9,620 nucleotides of DNA from an uncultured Oscillospiraceae bacterium (GCA_905233595.1 CAJOFI010000014.1:1-9620); one strand, 5' to 3'. Positions 1-5,245 are shown, numbered from the stretch's first letter. Notes: generated from the letters alone by a model not told the origin. A program made the numbers and translations.

Positions 1-46
1 TTCCGCATGGCTGTCAAGCCCCTTTACTTTATAAATCTCAAAAAAT

Positions 47-328
47 CTATTTCCTGAACAGCCTGCTGTGTGAACCGGTTCTCACAAGCGATAATACCAG
101 CACACTCTCTGTGATCTTGTAGATCAGAAGCCAGTCAGGCTCTATATGGCATTCTCTATATCCCTTATATTTTCCCTGCAGTTCATGATCAAGATACTCT
201 CTTGGGAGCATCTCACCATCTGCCAGAATACGAACCACGTCGGCAAGTTTCGTCATATCCATTCCCTGCTTCTCAGCCAGTTTGAAATCCTTCTTGAATT
301 GCGTGGTTCTCTCAATCCTGTACTTCAT
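47..328 (-). CDS. yafQ: YafQ-family type II toxin (mRNA interferase)
   Basis: A 93-residue toxin of the RelE/YafQ superfamily, ribosome-associated RNases that cleave mRNA during translation. The seen sequence follows E. coli YafQ closely in the core. The DHELQG stretch contains H48, the RECHIEPDW stretch contains H61 and D65, and the C-terminal TGSHSRLF contains H87 and F91. These correspond to the YafQ residues known from memory as H50, H63, D67, H87 and F91, so the catalytic set looks intact. The length is normal for the family. The start codon lies 4 bp downstream of the antitoxin stop, so the two are translated as one operon, antitoxin first. The stop is TAG. Role: growth arrest when the labile antitoxin is lost. 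The family call is firm; RNA target specificity cannot be read from sequence. Confidence 0.93.
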   Translation of the reverse strand: MKYRIERTTQFKKDFKLAEKQGMDMTKLADVVRILADGEMLPREYLDHELQGKYKGYRECHIEPDWLLIYKITESVLVLSLVRTGSHSRLFRK

Positions 329-332
329 GGGA

Positions 333-542
333 TTAACTTCTCAGTTCAGCAAAAAGCTCATCAACAGATGAAAATATCTCCGCATCAGGATCATTCAAAA
401 GCTCTTCTGTTTCTTTCATAGCGGCCTCTGTCTCTTCGCTTGGTATATCCGAAACTATGGCACGGAATAAATTGACAAAGCTTGTCAGTTGCTCCTCGCT
501 CATCATGTTTACGATGTTCAAGGCCATATCCCTTGTACTCAT
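333..542 (-). CDS. Antitoxin of the YafQ-type module
   Basis: A 69-residue acidic protein immediately upstream of the YafQ-type toxin. The N-terminal half (about residues 5-32) is predicted helical and contains the phrase MSEEQLTSFVNLFRAI. The C-terminal half is rich in Glu and Asp and ends in SSVDELFAELRS, a tail of the sort that wraps RelE-fold toxins in RelB-like antitoxins. It does not look like canonical DinJ, whose N-terminus forms a ribbon-helix-helix, so the DNA-binding class is uncertain. The ATG at 542 is preceded by a GGAG about 10 nt upstream. Identity as the antitoxin is inferred mainly from order, spacing (4 bp to the toxin), size and charge. It probably neutralises the toxin and co-represses the operon. 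Confidence 0.82.
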   Translation of the reverse strand: MSTRDMALNIVNMMSEEQLTSFVNLFRAIVSDIPSEETEAAMKETEELLNDPDAEIFSSVDELFAELRS

Positions 543-583
543 TTCAAAGCATCTCCATTTCTCGGTTCAGATTACATTTGAAT

Positions 584-613
584 ATGATGTCCTTCTTTTG
601 ATTGTCAGGTCAA
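584..613 (-). promoter_or_regulatory. Putative promoter of the yafQ TA operon
   Basis: On the minus strand a TTGACC box (613-608) is followed after 18 bp by CATCAT (589-584). The -35 is good and the -10 is weak (4 of 6 matches). It lies about 40 bp upstream of the antitoxin ATG at 542. Read-through from the upstream VapC-type module is an alternative source of transcription. Confidence 0.4.
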
Positions 614-659
614 TACCTTTCCCAAATCCTTTTCTACACGGGTTTTCCCATCCATCCCA

Positions 660-709
660 CCGAACCTGACAGGGTATAGTAACCCCGTCAAATCCGACGG
701 TTATCCATC
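660..709. repeat. Direct repeat R1 (50 bp), partner of 1464-1514
   Basis: This stretch, beginning CCGAACCTGACAGGG and ending GACGGTTATCCATC, matches 1464-1514 with two substitutions and one single-base indel. It overlaps the 3' end of the vapC-like gene: the last residues (MDNRRI) and the stop codon at 690-688 are encoded by the repeat. It also holds an imperfect palindrome, TGACAGGGT facing ACCCCGTCA. The pair brackets the whole vapC-like module. Confidence 0.9.
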
Positions 710-1191
710 ACGAATGCAGTATTCCGTTTCAAGCGCCCCGCAAGACGCAAAATATCCTGAAGGGCACGCGAGGGCGCAGTTAGCCCCTGCTCTGCTCTGC
801 TCTGCTCTGCTCTGCTCTGCTCTGCTCTGCTCTGCTCTGCTCTGCTCTGCTCTGTATAATGCTTATCGTTTGCCGTAACCAATGTTTTGTTCTGTTCCAT
901 GCAGGTTCCTGCGATCAACGCATCGGCCATTTCCATCGAATGACTTAATGCGAACTCTTCAACATAATCCGAGGCGCGTAGGGAGATGCCTTCAGACAAT
1001 GGAATGACCTCCACATCCATGTCCGCGAATGCCTTCTTCATTTTTGAAAGCTCCCGCTTGTCACGCATTCCCTGCACAAGCTCCATGTACGTTACAATCG
1101 AAATGGAGAAGGGCATTGCTTTCATGATAAAATCGATTGCCTTTTGATTTCCTCTTAGAAACCAAATGAGAACATCTGTATCAAGTATCAA
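688..1191 (-). CDS. VapC-type PIN-domain RNase toxin with a microsatellite C-terminus
   Basis: A 167-residue protein whose first 112 residues are a standard VapC PIN domain, a metal-dependent RNase fold. The acidic residues expected in the active site are all visible: D4 in MILDTDVLIW, E37 in YMELVQG, D90 in EMADALIAG and D109 in TANDKHY. After Y112 the normal VapC ending of about 15-20 residues is missing. It is replaced by copies of AEQSR encoded by a pentanucleotide array (791-854), then an unrelated tail, GLTAPSRALQ...MDNRRI, ending inside direct repeat R1. The start is TTG at 1191, supported by AAGGGG about 7 nt upstream and an 11-bp overlap with the antitoxin gene; an in-frame stop just upstream rules out a longer start. 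The domain core is probably foldable, but loss of the last strand may reduce activity. It could be an active, switchable or defunct toxin. Confidence 0.85.
   Translation of the reverse strand: MILDTDVLIWFLRGNQKAIDFIMKAMPFSISIVTYMELVQGMRDKRELSKMKKAFADMDVEVIPLSEGISLRASDYVEEFALSHSMEMADALIAGTCMEQNKTLVTANDKHYTEQSRAEQSRAEQSRAEQSRAEQGLTAPSRALQDILRLAGRLKRNTAFVMDNRRI
791..854. repeat. Pentanucleotide microsatellite (TCTGC)12.8
   Basis: Twelve perfect TCTGC units plus TCTG occupy 791-854, preceded by one imperfect unit (CCTGC, 786-790). On the coding strand three units make 15 nt and encode AEQSR. Because 5 is not a multiple of 3, gain or loss of one unit changes the reading frame of everything downstream in the vapC-like gene. 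Confidence 0.97.
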
Positions 1192-1429
1192 AGGAACGCC
1201 CCTTTCTCATATCCCGAACCGTTTCCTCTACGGACAGTTCATTTTCATGATCCTCCCACAGTCCGGCGAGGTTCAGCACTGCGGCTCTCATTTTTGCATC
1301 TACATTCTTTACCGGTCGTTCATTAAACGCCGACTGGCTATTCATCGCTCTTAAAAGATCCAGCACGATCTGCTGGTTTCTTATTGGCATTGTCTCTATA
1401 ATGCTCATCGCTTCCTGCGCCAGCGTCAC
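1181..1429 (-). CDS. Antitoxin of the VapC-type module
   Basis: An 82-residue protein directly upstream of, and overlapping by 11 bp, the PIN-domain toxin. I place the start at GTG 1429 because GGAGG (1442-1438) sits 8 nt upstream. An in-frame TTG at 1444 would put the Shine-Dalgarno sequence inside the gene. The N-terminal part (residues 1-30) is predicted helical (AQEAMSIIETMPIRNQQIVLDLLRAM). The C-terminal part contains LAGLWEDHENELSVEETVRDMRKGRSFDT, an acidic then basic tail of the kind found in small Firmicutes antitoxins paired with VapC. No AbrB, RHH or HTH motif is obvious, so the antitoxin family is not assigned. The function is inferred from gene order and overlap. Confidence 0.82.
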   Translation of the reverse strand: MTLAQEAMSIIETMPIRNQQIVLDLLRAMNSQSAFNERPVKNVDAKMRAAVLNLAGLWEDHENELSVEETVRDMRKGRSFDT

Positions 1430-1463
1430 AAGAATCACCTCCAATATGCTTTCCCGCTTTCCG

Positions 1464-1514
1464 CCGAACCTGACAGGGTATACTTACCCCGTCAGAATCC
1501 GACGGTTATCCATC
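1464..1514. repeat. Direct repeat R2 with palindrome, leader of the VapC-type operon
   Basis: Near-identical to 660-709. It contains an 11-bp inverted repeat with one mismatch: CTGACAGGGTA (1470-1480) facing TACCCCGTCAG (1485-1495) across a 4-nt loop. A second, mutually exclusive short stem, CCGTC (1489-1493) with GACGG (1501-1505), shares bases with it. It lies about 35 bp upstream of the antitoxin GTG and downstream of the predicted promoter. It could therefore be an operator for TA autoregulation or an RNA structure in the leader. Confidence 0.85.
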
Positions 1515-1532
1515 TCTTATATTGTATACTGT

Positions 1533-1561
1533 ATTATACGCCGCAATCCGCACCGGCGCAA
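1533..1561 (-). promoter_or_regulatory. Promoter of the VapC-type TA operon
   Basis: Minus-strand TTGCGC (1561-1556), a 17-bp spacer, then a perfect TATAAT (1538-1533). Transcription would begin near 1526, giving a leader of roughly 95 nt that contains all of repeat R2 before the antitoxin ribosome binding site. The -35 box matches at only 3 positions, and the -10 box is consensus. Confidence 0.6.
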
Positions 1562-1610
1562 GCCTTTTTTCGTCAACAGCGCCTTAAATTGGGCGCAAGA
1601 CGGAAGACCC

Positions 1611-1720
1611 TCTCCGCCCCGGTGTGCCCACCGGGGCGCCTCTCCCGGAGGGGGAGGCAAGGGGGCTGGCTGCGTGAGATCCTTCTCTGCGCGAAGCCAG
1701 GGCACAGGGGGGGAGGCAAG
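1611..1720. repeat. GC-rich double-hairpin intergenic element
   Basis: Two adjacent stem-loops lie in an otherwise geneless stretch (1562-1771). The first has 10 perfect base pairs, CGCCCCGGTG (1615-1624) with CACCGGGGCG (1629-1638). The second pairs GCCTCTCCC (1638-1646) with GGGGGAGGC (1650-1658) with one mismatch. A GGGGGAGGCAAGG motif occurs at about 1650 and again near 1707. Similar GGAGGGGGAGGC hairpins are, from memory, common dispersed intergenic repeats in gut Oscillospiraceae. It may end transcription of the DUF4317 gene. Confidence 0.6.
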
Positions 1721-1771
1721 GCGGATTATTTACATAGCTCACTTTACATAAGTCTATTTCCATAACACAAT

Positions 1772-2899
1772 TTACACAATCTCCACGCTCACGCCGTTGA
1801 GCTCGACGCCGCTGTCAGCGGCGATGAGGAGGTATTTTTTTCCGTCGATGATCCGGCTCTCCACGAGGTAGCTGTACTTGGGATCGACCGTGATCTTGAC
1901 CTCGGCGGTCGCGATCTCCATGCGCTTGGGGCTTGTGACGTTTGCGGGGCGCACGACGGCGTCCTCGCCCAGTTCCTCCTCCCAGCGGCGGCAGAAGGCC
2001 TCCGCCTGCTCCGGGGCGGCGCCGCTGTTCTCCAGAATTTCGCCCATCTCCTCCACCGAGACGGTGAGCGGCTCCGGGTCCTTGCTCTCCTTGTGCAGGG
2101 CGATGCGCTCGCTGAGCTGCTCGTGCAGCGCCTGCACCACGTCGAAGCGGCAGTCCTTGTCCATGGCGGCGCTCAGCACCTCGTCAAAGGTCTCCTTCTG
2201 CTTCCCGGCGGAGGCGGGAACCGGCGTGCGGAACACCGCGTCGATGAACTCCCGGTGGATGCTCTCGCTGTTTTTCGAGTAGAAGAGCGCGTTGTAGATG
2301 TTCGCGGCGCGCTCGTCAAAGCTCGGCCAGAGAAAGCCCAGCTCCGGCGCGGTCACGACCTGACCGGCGAAGGCGCTGTGGAAGCGCTTCTCCTCCGGCT
2401 CATAGCCCAGCTCGAGCTTGCCGGTCTTCACCGGGCAGATCGAGCAGAGCAGATATTCGTACACGTCGCCCCGGTCGTCGTCATGGCCGTCCTTGCCGTA
2501 GTGCGGCACGTCGTAGCGGTCGCAGACGAGGAGGATGAGATAGTTCTCCTCCCCCATGTCGATGTTCTCAATGACGCTGCGGTAGAAGGCGTCGCGCAGG
2601 CTCGCGTCCTCCAGATGGCACTTGCGCAGCGCGCTGAGCAGGCGGTGCTCCTCGCTGTCCATGACCTGTTTGGTGGCAAAGGAGATGTCCAGCAGGTTCT
2701 TCCCCAGCGCGCCGCCGAGGGCTTTTTTCAGCAGCGCGAGATACTTCTCCTGCTCCTCGCGGGTCAGCAGCCCCAGCGATTCGTCCAGATCGGCGATGAT
2801 CTCCCTGTTCGTGTTTACATAACAACCGTATATATGTTGGATGCTGTTGTGCTCCGGCCGGATGCGGCGCCGGATCTCCCCCAGCTCTTTTTGATTCAT
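1772..2899 (-). CDS. DUF4317 family protein
   Basis: A 375-residue protein I recognise as the Firmicutes DUF4317 family, whose function is unknown. Family-like features are an N-terminal MNQKELGEIRRRIRPEHNSI, the IYGCYVNTNREI motif near residues 23-34, ALGKNLLDISF (65-74), ENYLILLVCDRYDVP (118-132), DVYEYLLCSICPV (145-157), and LGFLWPSFDERAANIYNALFYSKN (187-210). No signal peptide or membrane segment is seen, so it is probably cytoplasmic. The C-terminal third (about 240-375) is charged and ends in a beta-rich stretch (VKITVDPKYSYLVESRIIDGKKYLLIA). I start it at ATG 2899, where AGGAGG lies 10 nt upstream. An open frame continues to 3097 but runs through this gene's promoter and leader. It is transcribed divergently from the M3 peptidase gene. 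Confidence 0.9.
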   Translation of the reverse strand: MNQKELGEIRRRIRPEHNSIQHIYGCYVNTNREIIADLDESLGLLTREEQEKYLALLKKALGGALGKNLLDISFATKQVMDSEEHRLLSALRKCHLEDASLRDAFYRSVIENIDMGEENYLILLVCDRYDVPHYGKDGHDDDRGDVYEYLLCSICPVKTGKLELGYEPEEKRFHSAFAGQVVTAPELGFLWPSFDERAANIYNALFYSKNSESIHREFIDAVFRTPVPASAGKQKETFDEVLSAAMDKDCRFDVVQALHEQLSERIALHKESKDPEPLTVSVEEMGEILENSGAAPEQAEAFCRRWEEELGEDAVVRPANVTSPKRMEIATAEVKITVDPKYSYLVESRIIDGKKYLLIAADSGVELNGVSVEIV

Positions 2900-2930
2900 G
2901 GCGATACGTCCTCCTGCGGATGGATTATAA

Positions 2931-2958
2931 TGAATACTGAATTCTGAAGAATGAATCC
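2931..2958. repeat. Degenerate 7-nt repeat array, TGAANNN type
   Basis: Four consecutive 7-nt units share the word TGAA: TGAATAC at 2931, TGAATTC at 2938, TGAAGAA at 2945 and TGAATCC at 2952. They lie in the DUF4317 leader next to a hairpin (2963-3001). The 7-nt period is the same as in the CTCAAAA arrays at 4915 and 8847. Confidence 0.6.
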
Positions 2959-2962
2959 TTAT

Positions 2963-3001
2963 GGCGTCCCCTGCGGGTAAAATTGTCGCGCAGGCGACGC
3001 C
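2963..3001. other. Hairpin in the DUF4317 5' leader
   Basis: Thirteen-base arms at 2963-2975 (GGCGTCCCCTGCG) and 2989-3001 (CGCAGGCGACGCC) pair at 12 of 13 positions around a 13-nt loop. On the minus strand this lies between the predicted transcription start (about 3022) and the ribosome binding site. It might act as an mRNA leader structure. No T-run follows it on the minus strand, so simple termination is unlikely. Confidence 0.55.
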
Positions 3002-3028
3002 TTTCTCATTCAGTTTCTTTGCCGACTG

Positions 3029-3057
3029 ATGATACCACATCCTGCGCGGAAAGTCAA
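3029..3057 (-). promoter_or_regulatory. Sigma-A-like promoter of the DUF4317 gene
   Basis: Minus-strand TTGACT (3057-3052), a 17-bp spacer, and TATCAT (3034-3029); each box matches consensus at 5 of 6 positions. The predicted start near 3022 gives a leader of about 120 nt before ATG 2899. Confidence 0.75.
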
Positions 3058-3061
3058 AGCC

Positions 3062-3090
3062 TTGCCAGTTTCGGGAAAGGATGATATACT
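3062..3090 (+). promoter_or_regulatory. Sigma-A-like promoter of the M3 peptidase gene
   Basis: TTGCCA (3062-3067), a 17-bp spacer, and TATACT (3085-3090); each box matches consensus at 5 of 6 positions. The predicted start near 3097 leaves a short leader of about 23 nt before ATG 3120. Its -35 is only 4 bp from the -35 of the divergent promoter. Confidence 0.75.
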
Positions 3091-3119
3091 GTATCAAAAA
3101 AAACGCAAAGGAGAAGCAA

Positions 3120-4811
3120 ATGAAGGTTTCCGAACTGCCCTATGTGAGAGTGACGCTGGAGGAGGTCTCCCGCGTGATGGCGGAGGTGACCGCGCGCGTA
3201 AAGAACGCGAAGAGCGCGGACGAAGTTCTCGCCGCCCGGGAGGACTATCTCAAGATCCTGCGGGAATACAGCACCGCCTCCTGCCTCGCCTCCACGCGCT
3301 ACACGCTCAACACCGTCGATCCCTTCTACGCCGCGGAGAACGATTACTATGACGAGATCGGCCCCACGGTGCAGAGCGACATCGTGCGCTATCAGGCGGC
3401 GCTGCTGGACTCGCCCTTTCGCGCCGAGCTTGAAGAGCGCCTGAGCGGCGTGCTGTTTCAGTCGATGGAGGTCTCGCGCAAGGCGATGAGCGAGGCCATC
3501 GTGGAGGACATGGTGGAGGAAAACAAGCTCGTGCGGCGCTACTCCGACCTCATGAGCGGCATGGAATTCACGTTCCGGGGCGAGACCATGCCCCGCGCCG
3601 CGCTGATGAAGTACGCCAAGGACTCCGACCGCGCGACGCGCCGGGAGTGCTACGAGGTGCTCGGGCGCGGGCTCGAGGCGCACCGGGCGGAGCTGGATGA
3701 GATTTTTGACCGTATGGTGCACGTGCGCGACCGGATGGCGAAAAAGCTGGGGTACAAGAATTTCATCGAGCTGGGCTACTACCGCATGGAGCGGCTCTGC
3801 TACGACGAGGGGAAGGTCGCGGCCTTCCGTGAAAACGTGCTGCGGGACGTCGTGCCCGTGGTGGCGCGGCTGAGGCGTGAAAACGCAAAGCGCCTCGGCA
3901 TCGAGGATTATCACCTCTACGACGACGGCGTCATCATCCCCGGCGGCGACCCCCGCCCCGGGAACAAGGAGGCCATCTTCGCCGCAGCGCGGGAGATGTA
4001 CCACGCCATGAGCCCCGAGACCGCGGCGTTTATCGACATGATGCTCGAAAACGAGGCCTTCGACGTGGACGCGCGCCGCAACAAGTGGGGCGGCGGCTAC
4101 TGCATCGACTTTGCCGCGTATAAGCAGCCCTTCATCCTCGCAAACTTTAACGGCACCGCCGGGGACGTGGACGTGGTGACGCACGAGGCCGGGCACGCGC
4201 TCAACGCCTGGCTCATCGCGGACAACCGCTTCGCACTCGAGTTGCAGTGTGGCGGCATGGAGACTGCTGAGACGCACTCCATGTCCATGGAGTTTTTCGC
4301 CTGGCCGTATATGGATCGCTTCTTCGGCGCGGACGCCGGGAAATACCGCTATATGCACGCGCTGGGCGCCTTCTCCTTCATCCCCTACGGCACGATGGTG
4401 GACGCCTTCCAGCACATCGTTTACGAGCACCCGGACATGACGCCCGCCGAGCGCAACGCCGCCTGGCTGGAGCTGGAGCACGCGTACCGCCCCTACATCG
4501 AGCAGAGCGGCATCCCCTATCTCGAGGAGGGCACGCGCTGGCAGTACCAGATGCACATTTACGAGAGCCCCTTCTACTATATCGACTACTGCCTCGCGCA
4601 GACGGCGGCCTTCCACTTTCTGCTGGCGAGCCTGGACGATTACGGCGACGCCTTGAAGCGCTATCTGCGCCTGTCGCGGCAGGGCGGCGAGAAGGTCTGG
4701 ACAGAGCTTCTGCGCGAGGCGGGCTTCCCCTCCCCCTTCGAGCCCGGCGCGCTCCGTGCGCTTTCCGAAAAGGTGGAGGCGCTTCTGGACTCGCTCAGAG
4801 CATACGATTGA
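3120..4811 (+). CDS. M3 family oligoendopeptidase (zinc metallopeptidase)
   Basis: A 563-residue cytosolic zinc peptidase of the M3 (thimet/PepF-like) family, which trims short peptides. The HExxH zinc motif is H355-E-A-G-H359 in VVTHEAGHALNAW. The third ligand is E384 in METAETHSMSMEFF, exactly 25 residues after the second His, as in M3 enzymes. Other family landmarks are GGGYCIDF and PFILANFNGTAGDVDVVTHE just before the motif, and the C-terminal HIYESPFYYIDYCLAQ, which carries substrate-site tyrosines. The N-terminal 200 residues form the usual helical lid. The length fits the shorter M3 subgroup often annotated as 'M3 family oligoendopeptidase' rather than classical PepF (about 600 residues). 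The start is ATG 3120, with AAAGGAG 6 nt upstream. The gene appears monocistronic, between its own promoter and the hairpin at 4945-4977. No signal peptide is seen. Confidence 0.95.
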   Translation: MKVSELPYVRVTLEEVSRVMAEVTARVKNAKSADEVLAAREDYLKILREYSTASCLASTRYTLNTVDPFYAAENDYYDEIGPTVQSDIVRYQAALLDSPFRAELEERLSGVLFQSMEVSRKAMSEAIVEDMVEENKLVRRYSDLMSGMEFTFRGETMPRAALMKYAKDSDRATRRECYEVLGRGLEAHRAELDEIFDRMVHVRDRMAKKLGYKNFIELGYYRMERLCYDEGKVAAFRENVLRDVVPVVARLRRENAKRLGIEDYHLYDDGVIIPGGDPRPGNKEAIFAAAREMYHAMSPETAAFIDMMLENEAFDVDARRNKWGGGYCIDFAAYKQPFILANFNGTAGDVDVVTHEAGHALNAWLIADNRFALELQCGGMETAETHSMSMEFFAWPYMDRFFGADAGKYRYMHALGAFSFIPYGTMVDAFQHIVYEHPDMTPAERNAAWLELEHAYRPYIEQSGIPYLEEGTRWQYQMHIYESPFYYIDYCLAQTAAFHFLLASLDDYGDALKRYLRLSRQGGEKVWTELLREAGFPSPFEPGALRALSEKVEALLDSLRAYD

Positions 4812-4914
4812 ACCGCCCGGGAATCGCTTCCGGCATAAAAGCGGGGACGTGGAAAATCTCGACTTTTCTCAAGAGCATCCTGTTGTTTAGCCACTGAAAA
4901 AGTTCTGAAATCAT

Positions 4915-4942
4915 CTCAAAGCTCACAACTCAAAACTCAAAA
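4915..4942. repeat. 7-nt repeat array (CTCAAAA type) abutting a hairpin
   Basis: Four 7-nt units: CTCAAAG at 4915, CTCACAA at 4922, CTCAAAA at 4929 and CTCAAAA at 4936. The array ends 2 bp before the hairpin at 4945. The same arrangement of array then hairpin occurs at 8847-8917. The reading on the minus strand supplies T-runs (TTTTGAG) after the hairpin. Confidence 0.85.
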
Positions 4943-4944
4943 CT

Positions 4945-4977
4945 GGGGCTGTGAAAAACGAAGGTTTTCACAGCCCC
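4945..4977 (-). terminator. Strong hairpin, likely (bidirectional) terminator
   Basis: A perfect 13-bp stem, GGGGCTGTGAAAA (4945-4957) with TTTTCACAGCCCC (4965-4977), and a 7-nt loop. It lies between the convergent M3 peptidase and spore-protein genes. On the minus strand the stem is followed by T-rich AGTTTTGAGTTTTGAG, so it should end the spore-protein transcript. On the plus strand no T-run follows, although the A-tract/T-tract within the stem may still help end the peptidase transcript. Confidence 0.75.
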
Positions 4978-4996
4978 AGCGACTGGGTGTATATTC

Positions 4997-5197
4997 TTAC
5001 TTCATGCCGTTCTCGTAGGCCTCGATCATCTTCTTGACCATCTGGCCGCCAACGGAACCGGCCTGACGGCTGGTGAGCTCGCCGTTGTAACCGTTCTTCA
5101 GGTTCACACCGACCTCAGCGGCCGCTTCCATCTTGAACTTGTCCATCGCCTCACGGGCAGCGGGGTTCACGAGATGATTGCTGGTATTCGCAGACAT
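4997..5197 (-). CDS. Alpha/beta-type small acid-soluble spore protein (SASP)
   Basis: A 66-residue alpha/beta-type SASP, which coats and protects DNA in the dormant spore and is degraded by the germination protease GPR. Both family signatures are visible. KMEAAAEVGV (residues 22-31) is the helix-1 region containing the GPR cleavage site, and LTSRQAGSVGGQMVKKMI (41-58) is the second conserved block. The length is typical. I choose ATG 5197: AAAGGAG lies 9 nt upstream, while the in-frame ATG at 5206 overlaps that ribosome binding site and the longer frame from 5263 runs through a leader hairpin. Such genes are normally transcribed in the forespore by SigG; I could not pick out a confident SigG promoter. 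The gene stands alone between a terminator and an upstream 320-bp gap. It is good evidence that the organism sporulates. Confidence 0.95.
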   Translation of the reverse strand: MSANTSNHLVNPAAREAMDKFKMEAAAEVGVNLKNGYNGELTSRQAGSVGGQMVKKMIEAYENGMK

Positions 5198-5223
5198 TCC
5201 TTGCATCTCCTTTTCATCAGATT

Positions 5224-5245
5224 GGGACGGACTTTTCGCCGTCCC
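5224..5245. other. Hairpin just upstream of the SASP ribosome binding site
   Basis: Seven perfect pairs, GGGACGG (5224-5230) with CCGTCCC (5239-5245), and an 8-nt loop. Flanking GAT/ATC could extend the stem past one mismatch. It ends about 9 bp before the AAAGGAG of the spore-protein gene, so on the minus strand it is a 5' leader structure or the end of an upstream repeat. It has no T-run for termination. Confidence 0.5.

Noticed and set aside
660..1514. CRISPR array
   Set aside because: Only two 50-bp repeats, 804 bp apart, with coding sequence between; no regular spacers and no cas genes.
1517..1705. A minus-strand open frame of 62 codons with a proline-rich stretch
   Set aside because: It is produced by the GC-rich hairpin repeat and overlaps the VapC-type operon promoter; no ribosome binding site.
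2093..2947. A 284-codon plus-strand open frame opposite the DUF4317 gene
   Set aside because: Shadow frame with biased composition; the minus strand matches the DUF4317 family along its length.
2900..3097. N-terminal extension of the DUF4317 protein to 3097
   Set aside because: It would be translated from DNA upstream of the gene's own promoter; AGGAGG precedes ATG 2899 and family similarity begins there.
3054..4616. A 520-codon open frame on the minus strand opposite the M3 peptidase gene
   Set aside because: It is the antisense shadow of a high-GC gene: Val, His, Leu, Arg-rich with no domain, while the plus strand carries HExxH and other M3 motifs.
4915..4942. 7-nt repeats as iteron-type replication origin
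   Set aside because: No replication initiator gene, too few units, and both such arrays lie at transcript ends beside terminator-like hairpins.
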